Part shown: in pieces, positions 44,194 to 52,611 of the stretch | Numbering within the stretch: position 1 is the first letter of the stretch | How the letters are laid out: each line of letters begins with the position of its first letter | Origin: Paenibacillus_Z sp042653205 | Lineage (GTDB): Bacteria > Bacillota > Bacilli > Paenibacillales > Paenibacillaceae | Reading direction: 5' to 3' | Length of the DNA: 64,000 bases | Assembly (NCBI RefSeq): GCF_042653205.1 | Contig: NZ_JBHSHY010000008.1 | Span: 1 to 64,000, forward strand | Notes under the pieces: generated by a model | Told to the model about the DNA's origin: nothing | Databases searched by the model: none | What the model saw: only the letters and a program-made list of their open reading frames with translations | Position numbers and translations under genes: made by a program

Positions 44194-44221
44194 CTAGCCC
44201 CGAATTCGCTTCGGGGCTTTT
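44194..44221 (+). terminator. Terminator after the AarF-family gene
   Basis: AGCCCCGAA (44194-44202) pairs with TTCGGGGCT (44208-44216), then TTTTT. Confidence 0.85.
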
Positions 44222-44254
44222 TCCGATCATCCGAAGCACGAGGAGGGAACGCCG

Positions 44255-44962
44255 CTGGATACGAACGCCATCATCGCGGCGCTGACGCGGGCTCCAGGCC
44301 GCAAGGCGCTGTTTCATTTTACGCGGGCGGACAATCTGCCGGCGATCGCGCATGCCGATGCGCTTCGGTCCAGTCTGACGATCACGGGGGACGATTCCGG
44401 GATACGACGGCCGTCGGCCGTTACCTCGCACGAGGACGGCCGGGCGGTGACCGTTAACGCGCATCTGCGCATATCTCCGGCCATGATGGCGCCGGGCTGG
44501 AGCGTCGAACGGTTCCGGGCCTGCCTGGACCGGCACGTGTTCTTCTGGCCGACGCGGCGGGACTGCCTCGCGATGCTGGAGACATACGCGCGGCGGGAGC
44601 CGGGCGGGCGGTTCGCCGTGCTGGAGCTGGATGCCGCTTCGCTGCTCGCGGCCAATCAGGACGCGGCGAAGCTGTCCAAGTACGATTCCGGCAGCTCGCC
44701 CCGCTTCCCGAAGCGCTGCGGCTATTTGAAGAGCCCGGCGATGCTGCTGCCGCTGGCGGCGTTCGGCACGCCGTCGGACGCGCCGGTGCCCGCGAAGCCG
44801 TCCGAGGTGAAGGAGGTGCTGGTGGAAGGCGCCGTACGCGAAGTGAGCCGCCACCTCAGGCGACTCTACGTCAAGGACGCGGCCGACGCGCCGGACCGCT
44901 GGGCCGGCCTCGCCGCTTCGCTGGACGACTTCGCCGCGGACGCGCCGGTCCGCCGGTCATGA
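44255..44962 (+). CDS. DUF7002-like protein, apparent CTG start
   Basis: A soluble protein of about 235 aa. From the CTG at 44255 it reads LDTNAIIAALTRAPGRKALF and then FHFTRADNLPAIAHADALR, resembling the start of DUF7002/DarT-like ADP-ribosyltransferase-fold proteins. FFWPTRRDCLAMLETY and FAVLELDAASLLAAN follow. AGGAGGG (44241-44247) is 7 nt before this CTG. There is no in-frame ATG, GTG or TTG between the upstream stop (44189) and the GTG pair at 44444/44447, which would delete the conserved N-terminus. The start is therefore probably CTG. Family assignment is tentative. Confidence 0.72.
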   Translation: MDTNAIIAALTRAPGRKALFHFTRADNLPAIAHADALRSSLTITGDDSGIRRPSAVTSHEDGRAVTVNAHLRISPAMMAPGWSVERFRACLDRHVFFWPTRRDCLAMLETYARREPGGRFAVLELDAASLLAANQDAAKLSKYDSGSSPRFPKRCGYLKSPAMLLPLAAFGTPSDAPVPAKPSEVKEVLVEGAVREVSRHLRRLYVKDAADAPDRWAGLAASLDDFAADAPVRRS

Positions 44963-45061
44963 GCCCCGGCCGAAACTATGACGGTGCCGTCATGTCAGCT
45001 AGATTGCCATTTCGCCCTGCTATCCCCATATGAAAACGCCGCCGGCGAAGAACCTCCGCCT

Positions 45062-45101
45062 AGAGCTTTGAATAGGATATAACCTATTCGAAGCTCTTTT
45101 T
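45062..45101 (+). terminator. Terminator after the DUF7002-like gene
   Basis: AGAGCTTTGAATAGG pairs with CCTATTCGAAGCTCT (one mismatch), followed by TTTT. Confidence 0.85.
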
Positions 45102-45130
45102 CGCGTTTACGGAGAGCTTGCGAATATAAC

Positions 45131-45147
45131 CGGTTCCGGGCGAACCG
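45131..45147. promoter_or_regulatory. Inverted repeat upstream of the NMT1-type importer
   Basis: CGGTTC CGGGC GAACCG, a perfect 6-bp dyad with a 5-nt centre, about 60 nt before the first gene. Possible operator; no clear promoter boxes seen. Confidence 0.35.
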
Positions 45148-45206
45148 TTCACATACACCCCCGAAACGCGGACATCCGCAGTTCATCAGATGAAGGAGAG
45201 AAAGAT

Positions 45207-46223
45207 ATGAGCAGAACGATGAAGCCCGTCCTGCTGCTGCTGGCCGCCCTGCTGCTCGTCATGGCCGCGGCCTGCGGCCAAGACTCGGGCAAGGGCAAGG
45301 ACGAATTGACAACGGTGAAATTTTCCGAAGTCATCCGGTCCATCTTTTACGCGCCGCATTACGTGGCGATGTCGCAGGGCTTTTTCGAGCAGCAGGGGCT
45401 GAACGTCGACATGAACACCGCGCAGGGCTCCGACAAAGGCGCGGCGGCGCTGATCGCCGGCACGGCGGACATTTCCCTCGTCGGACCGGAAACGACGATT
45501 TACATTTTCAACCAGAAGGGCGAGAAGATGCTCAAGGCGTTCCATCAGCTGACCGCCAAGGACGGCTCGTTCCTGCTGTCCCGGGAGAAGCTCGACGATT
45601 TCGCCTGGAGCGACTTGGCCGGCAAAACGGTCATCGGCTGGCGTCCCGGCAGCTCGCCGCAGATGGTGCTGAACTCCGTGCTCCTGAAGGAGCAGATCGA
45701 AGGCGTCAACGTCGTCACGAACATCGCCTCGACCGCGATGGCAGGGGCCTTCACGAGCGGCCAAGGCGATTTCATTCAAGTGTTCGAGCCGGTCGCCTCG
45801 ACGCTCGTGAACGAAGGCAAGGCGTATCTGGTCGCATCGCTCGCCGATGGGTTCGGCGATTATCCCGAGACGTCGTACGTGGCGACGTCGGATTACATCC
45901 AGGGGCATCCGGAGGTCATCCAGAAGTTCACGGCGGCGGTGACCGAAGGCGCGAAATGGCTGAACACCGCGTCGGACGACGACATCGTAAAGGCGCTGAA
46001 GCCGTTCTTCGACGGCACGCCGGACGATCTCATCCTGCAGTCGGTCAACCGTTACAAGGAGGCTGGCGTGTGGCCGACCGAGCCGGTGCTGACACAGGCG
46101 CAGTTCGATATCCTGCAGAACGTCCTCGTGGAGAACGGCGTGCTGAAGGCGGAAGACAAAGTAACGAACATGGAAGACGTCGTCGACATGAGCTTCGTGC
46201 AGAAGCTCGGAGAGACGGATTGA
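45207..46223 (+). CDS. NMT1/SsuA-type ABC transporter substrate-binding lipoprotein
   Basis: Binding lipoprotein of 338 aa with lipobox MAAAC near residue 23. The NMT1/THI5-like fold is shown by YAPHYVAMSQGFFEQQGLNVD, the GTADISLVGPE block and GWRPGSSPQMVLNSVL. Members bind thiamine precursors, alkanesulfonates, taurine or nitrate. No TPP riboswitch is visible upstream and no sulfonate or nitrate genes are near, so the ligand is open. AAGGAGAG lies before the ATG. It is first in a three-gene importer operon. Confidence 0.9.
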   Translation: MSRTMKPVLLLLAALLLVMAAACGQDSGKGKDELTTVKFSEVIRSIFYAPHYVAMSQGFFEQQGLNVDMNTAQGSDKGAAALIAGTADISLVGPETTIYIFNQKGEKMLKAFHQLTAKDGSFLLSREKLDDFAWSDLAGKTVIGWRPGSSPQMVLNSVLLKEQIEGVNVVTNIASTAMAGAFTSGQGDFIQVFEPVASTLVNEGKAYLVASLADGFGDYPETSYVATSDYIQGHPEVIQKFTAAVTEGAKWLNTASDDDIVKALKPFFDGTPDDLILQSVNRYKEAGVWPTEPVLTQAQFDILQNVLVENGVLKAEDKVTNMEDVVDMSFVQKLGETD

Positions 46224-46247
46224 GCCATGGCAGCGGAGGGGAGCGGC

Positions 46248-47039
46248 ATGCGGGAAGCGCGTGAGGAGCATATCCGGCTGAGCGGCGTCGGGCTGAGCTA
46301 TTTCACGCCGAGGGAAGAGACCGAGGCGCTGCGCGGCATCGACCTATCGATCGGCAAGGGCGAGTTCATCAGCATCGTAGGGCCGAGCGGCTGCGGCAAA
46401 AGCACGCTGCTCTCCCTCGTCTCCGGCATGCTGAAGCCGACGCGGGGGAACGTCGCGATCGACGGCGCCGAGGTGACGGGACCTTCGGCCAAGGTCGGCT
46501 ACATGCTGCAGCACGACCATCTGTTCGAATGGCGGGACGTGCTCGGCAACGTCACCGTCGGGGCCGAGATCCGGCGGATGGAGAAGGCGGCCGCGCGGCG
46601 GAAAGGGCTGGAGCTGCTCGAGCGGTACGGACTCGGCGACTTCGTCCGCCATTCTCCTGTCCAATTGAGCGGCGGCATGCGCCAGCGGGTGGCGCTGATC
46701 CGGACACTCGTGGCGGAGCCGGATATTTTGCTGCTGGACGAACCGTTCTCGGCGCTCGACTACCAGACCCGGCTGACGCTGTCGGAGGAAGTGTTCCGCA
46801 TCATCAAGGACCAAGGCAAGACGGCGGTGCTCGTCACGCACGACCTGTCGGAAGCCATCAGCATGGCAGACCGGGTCATGGTCATGTCCAAGCGGCCGAG
46901 CACGATTTCGGCGATCCACGACATCGTCTTCGACGAAGGGCAATTGTCGCCGTGGAGCAAGCGGCAGGCGGCGAAGTACCACGATTATTTCAACGCGATC
47001 TGGAAGGAGCTCGAGGACCATGCCGTCTCCGCTATATGA
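46248..47039 (+). CDS. ABC importer ATP-binding protein (SsuB/TauB/ThiZ type)
   Basis: ATPase of the NMT1-type importer, 263 aa. Walker A is GPSGCGKST, signature LSGGMRQRVALIRTL, Walker B ILLLDEPFSALD, and the switch histidine is in LVTHDLSEAISMADRV. The start is placed at ATG 46248, with GGAGGGG 6 nt upstream; an ATG at 46227 lacks such a site. It overlaps the permease gene by 20 nt. Confidence 0.93.
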   Translation: MREAREEHIRLSGVGLSYFTPREETEALRGIDLSIGKGEFISIVGPSGCGKSTLLSLVSGMLKPTRGNVAIDGAEVTGPSAKVGYMLQHDHLFEWRDVLGNVTVGAEIRRMEKAAARRKGLELLERYGLGDFVRHSPVQLSGGMRQRVALIRTLVAEPDILLLDEPFSALDYQTRLTLSEEVFRIIKDQGKTAVLVTHDLSEAISMADRVMVMSKRPSTISAIHDIVFDEGQLSPWSKRQAAKYHDYFNAIWKELEDHAVSAI

Positions 47040-47820
47040 ACGTTATCTTCGCATCCAGAAGCGCCGGCAGCGGCTGATCTGGCTCGTCCGGCTCGCGCTG
47101 CTGGCCGCCTTCCTGGCGATCTGGGAGCTCGCGGCACGCGCGGGCTGGGTCGATTCCATGCTCACGAGCAGCCCGTCCCAGATGTGGACGTCGTTCCGCG
47201 AGCAGGTCGCGGAGGGCACTGTATTCCGTCACCTGCTCGTCACGACGCGAGAGACGCTGGTCGGCATCGTCGTCTCCATGCTCGCCGGCATGGTCATCGC
47301 GACGCTGTTCTGGTGGTCGTCGTTCGCGTCCAAGGTGCTCGACCCGTACATGGTCGTCCTGAACGCGCTGCCTAAAGTCGCGCTCGGTCCGATCTTCTTC
47401 ATCTGGCTGGGCGACCAGTACTCGGTGTACGGCATGGCGGTCGCAATCTCGATCATCGTGACGATCATCATGATCGAGAACGGGTTCAAGGATATCAGCC
47501 GCACGAAGCTGAAGCTGATGGAATCGTTCGGCGCGACCAAGGCGCAGATGCTCGGCATGGTGCTGCTTCCGGCCAGTGTGCCGCATCTCATCGCGACGCT
47601 GAAAGTGAACGTCGGGCTCACGCTCGTCGGCGTCATCATGGGCGAGTTTCTGTCGTCGAAGGCGGGGCTCGGGTACTTGATCATCTATGGCGGCCAAGTG
47701 TTCCAGATGAATCTCGTCATGGTGAGCATCGCCATGCTGGCGCTGCTGTCGGTCGTGCTCTACGGGCTGGTGAACGTGCTCGAGCGGTTCGCGCGCAAGA
47801 GGTACCATTACGAGCCGTGA
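47020..47820 (+). CDS. ABC importer permease (SsuC/TauC/ThiX type)
   Basis: Membrane subunit of 266 aa with six hydrophobic segments. The conserved EAA-type cytoplasmic loop lies around MESFGATKAQMLGMVLLPASVPHLI in outline. The BPD_transp_1 family pattern is also clear in LNALPKVALGPIFFIWLG. It starts inside the end of the ATPase gene, behind GGAG. A terminator follows. Confidence 0.93.
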   Translation: MPSPLYERYLRIQKRRQRLIWLVRLALLAAFLAIWELAARAGWVDSMLTSSPSQMWTSFREQVAEGTVFRHLLVTTRETLVGIVVSMLAGMVIATLFWWSSFASKVLDPYMVVLNALPKVALGPIFFIWLGDQYSVYGMAVAISIIVTIIMIENGFKDISRTKLKLMESFGATKAQMLGMVLLPASVPHLIATLKVNVGLTLVGVIMGEFLSSKAGLGYLIIYGGQVFQMNLVMVSIAMLALLSVVLYGLVNVLERFARKRYHYEP

Positions 47821-47877
47821 CGGCGGGAGCCGAAAGGGATGAGAACACCGATGCGTAGTATAGCCCCATATAACTCG

Positions 47878-47921
47878 CAGCCGCATCGGGATCCCGCCTG
47901 GGACGATGCGGCTGTTCGATG
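47878..47921 (+). terminator. Terminator after the NMT1-type importer
   Basis: CAGCCGCATC (47878-47887) pairs perfectly with GATGCGGCTG (47905-47914), then TTCGATGTTT. Confidence 0.7.
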
Positions 47922-48012
47922 TTTGTGCCGGCGTCGCAAGCGGTCGGAAAGGCACTGCGGCGATGGCCCGAAGCGGGCCGCGCGCCGAACGGATAGGCTT
48001 CGCCGAAAACGT

Positions 48013-48056
48013 AAACGCCCCGGGCTCCATCCGATGGATGGCAACCTGGGGCGTTC
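48013..48056 (-). terminator. Terminator of the GHL10-type gene
   Basis: AACGCCCC and GGGGCGTT flank a second stem CCATCC/GGATGG. Read leftward it is followed by TTACGTTTTC. With the hairpin at 47878-47921 it accounts for the gene-free stretch 47821-48145. Confidence 0.7.
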
Positions 48057-48145
48057 GCGTTTGTCGTGCTGCGGCGGCGGAATGGCGCCGCGGCGGCCGA
48101 CCGGCTTTCAAGAGCGCCGGCGGGCTGTCCGCCTCCGCTTGGCGC

Positions 48146-49828
48146 CTAGCCTCCGGCGGCGTAGTAGCCGCGCAGCGCGTCCTTGATGCCAAGCGGATTG
48201 CCGCGCAAATCCTTGGCGCTGAAGAACACGTCGCCGTCCACTTCCGGATGCGACTTGCCGTAGTCCAGCTGGCGGATGATTTCGTTCGCGGACTGCCAGC
48301 CCGCCTCCGATGTGCCGAGCTTATACGGCGAATGGCCGATGTAGAGGTCCACGTTCGTGCCCTTCACTTCATTCGACCACCAATCGACGAGCTTGCCGTA
48401 CGGCGCCGCCAGCGTGTCGAAGCTCCAGTACAGCTGCGGCGCGACGTAATCGATCCAGCCGTTCTTGATCCAGGTCCGGACGTCGGCGTACATGTTGTCG
48501 TAGTCGGTCACGCCGGCCCGCGTCGGCGAACCGGTCGGGTCGACGTTGTTGTTGCGCCAGACGCCGAACGGGCTGATGCCGAAGCGGACGCCCGGCTTCG
48601 CGGCATGAACCGCTTGGCCGAGTTCGCTCACGAACGCGTTGATGTTGGCCCGCCGCCAATCGGCGAGCTTCAAGTTCAGCGGATTATTGGCCGCGAAGGC
48701 AGTGGAATCCGGAAAATCGGCGCTCGTCGGATAGAAGTAATCGTCCAGGTGGACGCCGTCAATGTCATAGTTCTTCACGGCATCCATGATCGCGTCGATA
48801 ATGTGGCGGCGAGCATCGGGCAGGCCCGGATTCAAATACGGCTTGCCGCCCGAGAGGACGATCCATTCCGGATGCTGCAGCATGACGTGGTTCGGGGCGA
48901 GCCCGCCCGTCTTGGCGTCGAGGCCGGCGCGGAACGGGTTGAACCACGCGTGAAATTCCATGCCGCGTTTATGCGTCTCCGCGATCATGAACGAGAGCGG
49001 ATCGAACGTCGGCGCTTTGCCCTGCGTCCCGGTCAAGTACTTGGACCACGGCACGAGAGCGGACGGGTACAATGCGTCGCCGGCCGCGCGCAGCTGCACG
49101 AATACCGCGTTCAGCCCCATGCCTTGCAGATCGTCCAGCAGCTGCACGAACTCGGTCTTCTGCTTATCCGCGTTGCCGGCCGAGGCCGCGCTCGGCCAAT
49201 CCAGATTGTACACCGTGGATATCCAGGCGCCGCGCAGGCCCGCCGTGCCGGCACCCGGGTTCGAACCGGGGTTCGTGCCCGGATTCGAGCCGGGTACGGA
49301 AGGTCCGGCACCGGGATCCGAGCCCGGATCCGGTACGGCGACGTCGGGATCGTGCAGCGAGATCGAGCGGGCGGCCGGATCCCAGGCGACCGTCAGGCCG
49401 AGCGACTCGCCGACGAAGCGCAGCGGCACCATGACCCTGCCCGAGACGACCTGAGCCGCGCCGTCCAGCTTGACCTGCGCCCCGTCAACGACGGCGGTCG
49501 GTTGGCCGCTGCTCAGCGTAATGAGCGTATCCGCCTGACGGATCGTCACGGTTCGCGCGGCCGGCGACCAGTCGACGGTCGCCCCGAGCCCTTCGCCGAT
49601 CACGCGCAGCGGCACCATGGCCAGATTCAGTTTCGGCACGATATACGGCGGCACGTCCGAGTTCAAGCGCGCGCCTTCGAGGTAGATGGCGATTTCGCCG
49701 GGCGCGCTCCCGGACGCGGCAGCCGCGAAGCGCGGCGGCAGCGCGAGCGACAGGACGACGAGCAGGGCGGGCAGCAGCCGGCCTGCCCGCGGACGGCGAA
49801 ACGAGGTGCGAGAGATAAGCGGTTTCAT
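48146..49828 (-). CDS. Secreted GHL10-family glycoside hydrolase-like protein with copper-amine-oxidase-like N-domain
   Basis: Exported protein of 560 aa. The signal peptide covers about residues 1-38 (LLPALLVVLSLALPPRFAAA). Next is a copper-amine-oxidase-like N-terminal domain (about 45-150) with two VPLRxxGE repeats. A repetitive Pro/Gly/Ser/Asn linker (about 155-195) leads to the catalytic-like domain (about 198-555), beginning RGAWISTVYNLDWPS, with GMEFHAWFNPFRAG, DGVHLDDYFYP and GISPFGVWR. This matches the GHL10/YngK family, whose substrate is not well defined. AGGAGG lies just before the ATG. Confidence 0.9.
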   Translation of the reverse strand: MKPLISRTSFRRPRAGRLLPALLVVLSLALPPRFAAAASGSAPGEIAIYLEGARLNSDVPPYIVPKLNLAMVPLRVIGEGLGATVDWSPAARTVTIRQADTLITLSSGQPTAVVDGAQVKLDGAAQVVSGRVMVPLRFVGESLGLTVAWDPAARSISLHDPDVAVPDPGSDPGAGPSVPGSNPGTNPGSNPGAGTAGLRGAWISTVYNLDWPSAASAGNADKQKTEFVQLLDDLQGMGLNAVFVQLRAAGDALYPSALVPWSKYLTGTQGKAPTFDPLSFMIAETHKRGMEFHAWFNPFRAGLDAKTGGLAPNHVMLQHPEWIVLSGGKPYLNPGLPDARRHIIDAIMDAVKNYDIDGVHLDDYFYPTSADFPDSTAFAANNPLNLKLADWRRANINAFVSELGQAVHAAKPGVRFGISPFGVWRNNNVDPTGSPTRAGVTDYDNMYADVRTWIKNGWIDYVAPQLYWSFDTLAAPYGKLVDWWSNEVKGTNVDLYIGHSPYKLGTSEAGWQSANEIIRQLDYGKSHPEVDGDVFFSAKDLRGNPLGIKDALRGYYAAGG

Positions 49829-49857
49829 AAAGCCTCCTAAAAGTTACTAATCCGTTA

Positions 49858-49887
49858 GACGTGCCGGAGGGGCGCGAAGTTGCGCAC
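49858..49887 (-). promoter_or_regulatory. Possible ECF-type promoter of the GHL10-type gene
   Basis: On the minus strand CAACTT, about 15 bp, then CGTCTAA, whose CGTC lies at 49858-49861. Transcription would start about 20 nt before the start codon. The -35 is only loosely like the ECF consensus. Confidence 0.25.
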
Positions 49888-49963
49888 GAACGCGAAATCT
49901 GTCGGCGGCGGCTGACCGTGAACGACCCCGCGAACGATCCGCGAACGGCCCGATACGAACGAA

Positions 49964-50017
49964 AAGCCCCGGACCGGCGCGCTGCGGAAACCGCAGCCCG
50001 AAGCCAGTCCGGGGCTT
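49964..50017. terminator. Stem-loop after the brxC-like gene
   Basis: AAGCCCCGGAC (49964-49974) pairs perfectly with GTCCGGGGCTT (50007-50017), enclosing GCTGCGG/CCGCAGC. Read leftward it ends in TTTTCG, so it serves the leftward gene at 50049-50396. Confidence 0.8.
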
Positions 50018-50048
50018 GTATACATCGCGTTAATGCGGCGAACCGCCT

Positions 50049-50396
50049 TTAGTTCATGACCGCTTTCATGTGCGCGGCCGTGATGGACCAGTGGGAAGTG
50101 GTCCAGTACTTGGCTTTATCTTTGATCAGGATGATTTGCGGCGACTCGTGCTTGACCGCGATATCTTCCGCGATTTGGTTGGAGACCGGGCGGGATTCGA
50201 TGACCTTGACGAGCACGTAGTCCGTGTTCGTGTCGGCGTCGCCGCCGTTCAGGTAACTCGTGAATTCGTTGTACGCGTTCGCGCTTACCGGACACGTGGT
50301 GCTGTGCTTGAACACGACGAGCGGGCGCGAAGCCGAACCTTCCAGCGCGGCTTTCCATTCTTCGACCGTTTGAATTTCCTTGTATGGCTGCGACAT
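50049..50396 (-). CDS. ytxJ: Bacillithiol system redox-active protein YtxJ (BrxC-like)
   Basis: Thioredoxin-fold protein of 115 aa, monothiol bacilliredoxin type. It is thought to remove bacillithiol from S-bacillithiolated proteins after oxidative stress. The active-site motif HSTTCPVSANAY carries one cysteine (C35), as in BrxC's TCPxS. Later SPQIILIKDKAKYWTTSHWSIT matches the cis-proline and following strand. AGGAG lies before the ATG. A strong terminator follows. It implies the organism makes bacillithiol. Confidence 0.9.
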   Translation of the reverse strand: MSQPYKEIQTVEEWKAALEGSASRPLVVFKHSTTCPVSANAYNEFTSYLNGGDADTNTDYVLVKVIESRPVSNQIAEDIAVKHESPQIILIKDKAKYWTTSHWSITAAHMKAVMN

Positions 50397-50491
50397 GGCG
50401 CATTCTCCTAACTGTTATGAAATGAGTTACAGTACCTTCGCTTCACATCATACCATAACCGCATCCGAAGCACCACTCGTCCGGTCCGGCG

Positions 50492-52429
50492 CTATTTCAG
50501 CGTCAGCAGCGCCGGCCACAGCTCGGCCTGCTCGAAGCCCAGCCGCCATGCCGCGACTCCGGCGAGGTCGTATTTCTTGGCGATGGCGACGCGCGCCTTG
50601 ACCGTCTCGGCCGTCTCGGACCAGAACACGTGCGTGTAGCCGTCGCTGCCGGCGTACCGGTATTTCGTCTGGCCGGAAGCGGCATCGAAGACGCCCTTCG
50701 CGCCGGTGGATTGGATGAGCGCGCCGACACTCTTCATGAGGAGCGCCTTGCTGTCGACGAGGCCGCCGGCAGCATCGACGCGCCATTCGCGCGCATAGAA
50801 TGGAATGCCGAGCATCAGCTTGCCGTGGGGAATGCCGTAGGCCAGAAATTGCCGCACGCCTTCCTCGGTCCAAGCCAATCCCGCGACGGAGCCGGCCTGG
50901 TCGCTGCCTTCCCAATGCTGGTCGTACGCCATCAGGACGATCATATCCACGATGCCGGCCAGCGCGGCGTGGTCGTAGGCGGTCTGCGCGTCCCACAGCA
51001 CGTCGCCGCGCGGCAGATCGACCGACACGGTCAGCCCGGACTTATGGGCGGCCGACGTCAGCGACCGGAGGAACGCCGTGTAGCGGTCGCGGTCGCCGCC
51101 GGCGAGGCCCTCGAAGTCGACGTTGACACCCGCGACTTTCAGCTGCGCGAGCCTGGCGACGAGCTTCGCGATGAAGCTGTTTTGCGCCGCGGGATCGCGC
51201 AGGAACGCGCTCGTGAGCTTGGCGTCGAACTGGTTGCTCACGAGCGGCGTTAGCTTGATGCCGGAGGCGCGCACGGAGGCGGCCAGCGCGGGATCGGAAT
51301 CGTCCGTGAACGATCCGTCCGCGGCCGCGAGTTCGAACCAGGACGGGGAGTCGATGTCCAGCCCTTGCGTCCGGCCGAGCTGCGAGAGCACCGTGTCCGT
51401 ATCGGAAACGCCGTTCCAGCCGAGGAACGTCAGCGTCTTGGCGCTGCTCCAGATCGTCCGGCCGTCCGCCGTCACGACGGAGGCGTTCTTATAGCCGGCG
51501 GCGTACGCCACGGCGCTCTTGCGGGCGTTGAAGGTCCGCAGCAGCTTATCGCCCTGGAACACGGACAAGTAGGGCAGGTTCGTCCACCAGGTGAGACCGT
51601 CCTTCTTGACGGCAGCGCCGGCCAGCTTCTTGGCGTACGCGATCGCGCCGTCAATGCCGAAGAAGGACTTGACCGCCGGGCCTGACTGCATGACCGTGAA
51701 CGTCGGCGTATTGCGGTGCACGACTTGGCTGGTCGAGGTATTCACGACCGTCGCGCCGGGCAGTCCGTTCGCGGCGCGTTCCGCGTCGAGCAGGAAGCCG
51801 TATCCCTTATCGCCGACCAAAACGCCGTCCTTCACAACGCTGTACGCTGGCTTCGACTGCCGCAGCGCGGCGGCGCGGGCATCGGAAATATTGTCCCACA
51901 CCCATTGGTTCGTGGACAAGTCGATGATATGCGCGCCGGCGTATGTGCCGGCCGCTTTTTTGGCTTCGGCAAGCGTCGCGAACGACCCGCTTGCGATGGT
52001 TTTGTCTCCTTGATAGACCTGGAAATGCGGGAATTTACTCTCGACGAAGCCAGGCGCCTCCAGATCGCGGATCTGGGCGAAGCGGGTCTTGGCGGCGAAC
52101 TGCTCCGCTTCCCGCAGCGTCCGGAATTCGCGGCCCGGGGACGACACCCCGTTCTCGTACACCTTGTAGCGCGGAAAATCGTCCCAGATCCATTGGCGGC
52201 CCGTGATGCGCTCGACATGGGCGTACGCGTATCCTTTGGCATAGGCGATGGCGCCGGCGCTTGTCTGAAAGTCGCGGATGGGCTTGTCGTTCTGATAGAC
52301 CCGGTAATTCTTCGTTCCGTCGGCGGCGCGCGCGGCCGGAACGGCGAACGCCGCCAAGCCGGCCTGCACGGCCAACGTTAGGGCGATCACGGCTGTCCAT
52401 TTGCTGCGATTGTGCATATGCGAGTCCAA
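50492..52429 (-). CDS. Secreted GH18-family hydrolase with six N-terminal repeats
   Basis: Exported protein of about 645 aa. The signal peptide ends near residue 36 (AVPAARA). Residues about 42-330 form six tandem repeats of 43-60 aa, each starting with Y/F-x-V-Y/F-like strands (YRVY, YKVY, FQVY, YSVV, FTVM, LSVF), then an Ala-rich helix and often a Trp. The GH18 domain (about 335-645) keeps the DxE pair as GVNVDFEGL (D438, E440), with N436 at an earlier Asp position, as in spore or peptidoglycan SleL/YaaH-like enzymes. Start uncertain: TTG 52429 (GGGAG 7 nt upstream) or ATG 52417. Confidence 0.85.
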   Translation of the reverse strand: MDSHMHNRSKWTAVIALTLAVQAGLAAFAVPAARAADGTKNYRVYQNDKPIRDFQTSAGAIAYAKGYAYAHVERITGRQWIWDDFPRYKVYENGVSSPGREFRTLREAEQFAAKTRFAQIRDLEAPGFVESKFPHFQVYQGDKTIASGSFATLAEAKKAAGTYAGAHIIDLSTNQWVWDNISDARAAALRQSKPAYSVVKDGVLVGDKGYGFLLDAERAANGLPGATVVNTSTSQVVHRNTPTFTVMQSGPAVKSFFGIDGAIAYAKKLAGAAVKKDGLTWWTNLPYLSVFQGDKLLRTFNARKSAVAYAAGYKNASVVTADGRTIWSSAKTLTFLGWNGVSDTDTVLSQLGRTQGLDIDSPSWFELAAADGSFTDDSDPALAASVRASGIKLTPLVSNQFDAKLTSAFLRDPAAQNSFIAKLVARLAQLKVAGVNVDFEGLAGGDRDRYTAFLRSLTSAAHKSGLTVSVDLPRGDVLWDAQTAYDHAALAGIVDMIVLMAYDQHWEGSDQAGSVAGLAWTEEGVRQFLAYGIPHGKLMLGIPFYAREWRVDAAGGLVDSKALLMKSVGALIQSTGAKGVFDAASGQTKYRYAGSDGYTHVFWSETAETVKARVAIAKKYDLAGVAAWRLGFEQAELWPALLTLK

Positions 52430-52564
52430 CACTCCTCTCCCGGTGTATAGCGTTAAACGCGCCAATCGGGACGAGGTTGCGGAAGTTCGACAATTTTCGT
52501 AGAAGAAACAGCGCGTTCGGACGCTCGGCGACTCGCGTCAGTATCCAGCTGCCGCCGGCGCGCG

Positions 52565-52598
52565 ACAAAAAAACGGGGCAGCCAGCGGCTGCGCCCGT
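52565..52598 (-). terminator. Terminator of the yxcD operon
   Basis: ACGGG/CCCGT outer stem with an inner GCAGC/GCTGC, followed leftward by TTTTTTT. Confidence 0.8.
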
Positions 52599-52611
52599 TC
52601 TATTCATAGCA

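Noticed and set aside
44963..45206. TPP riboswitch before the NMT1-type importer
   Set aside because: The conserved CUGAGA and ACCUGAUCUGGAUAAUGCCAGCGUAGGGA-type elements are missing; the hairpin there is a plain terminator.
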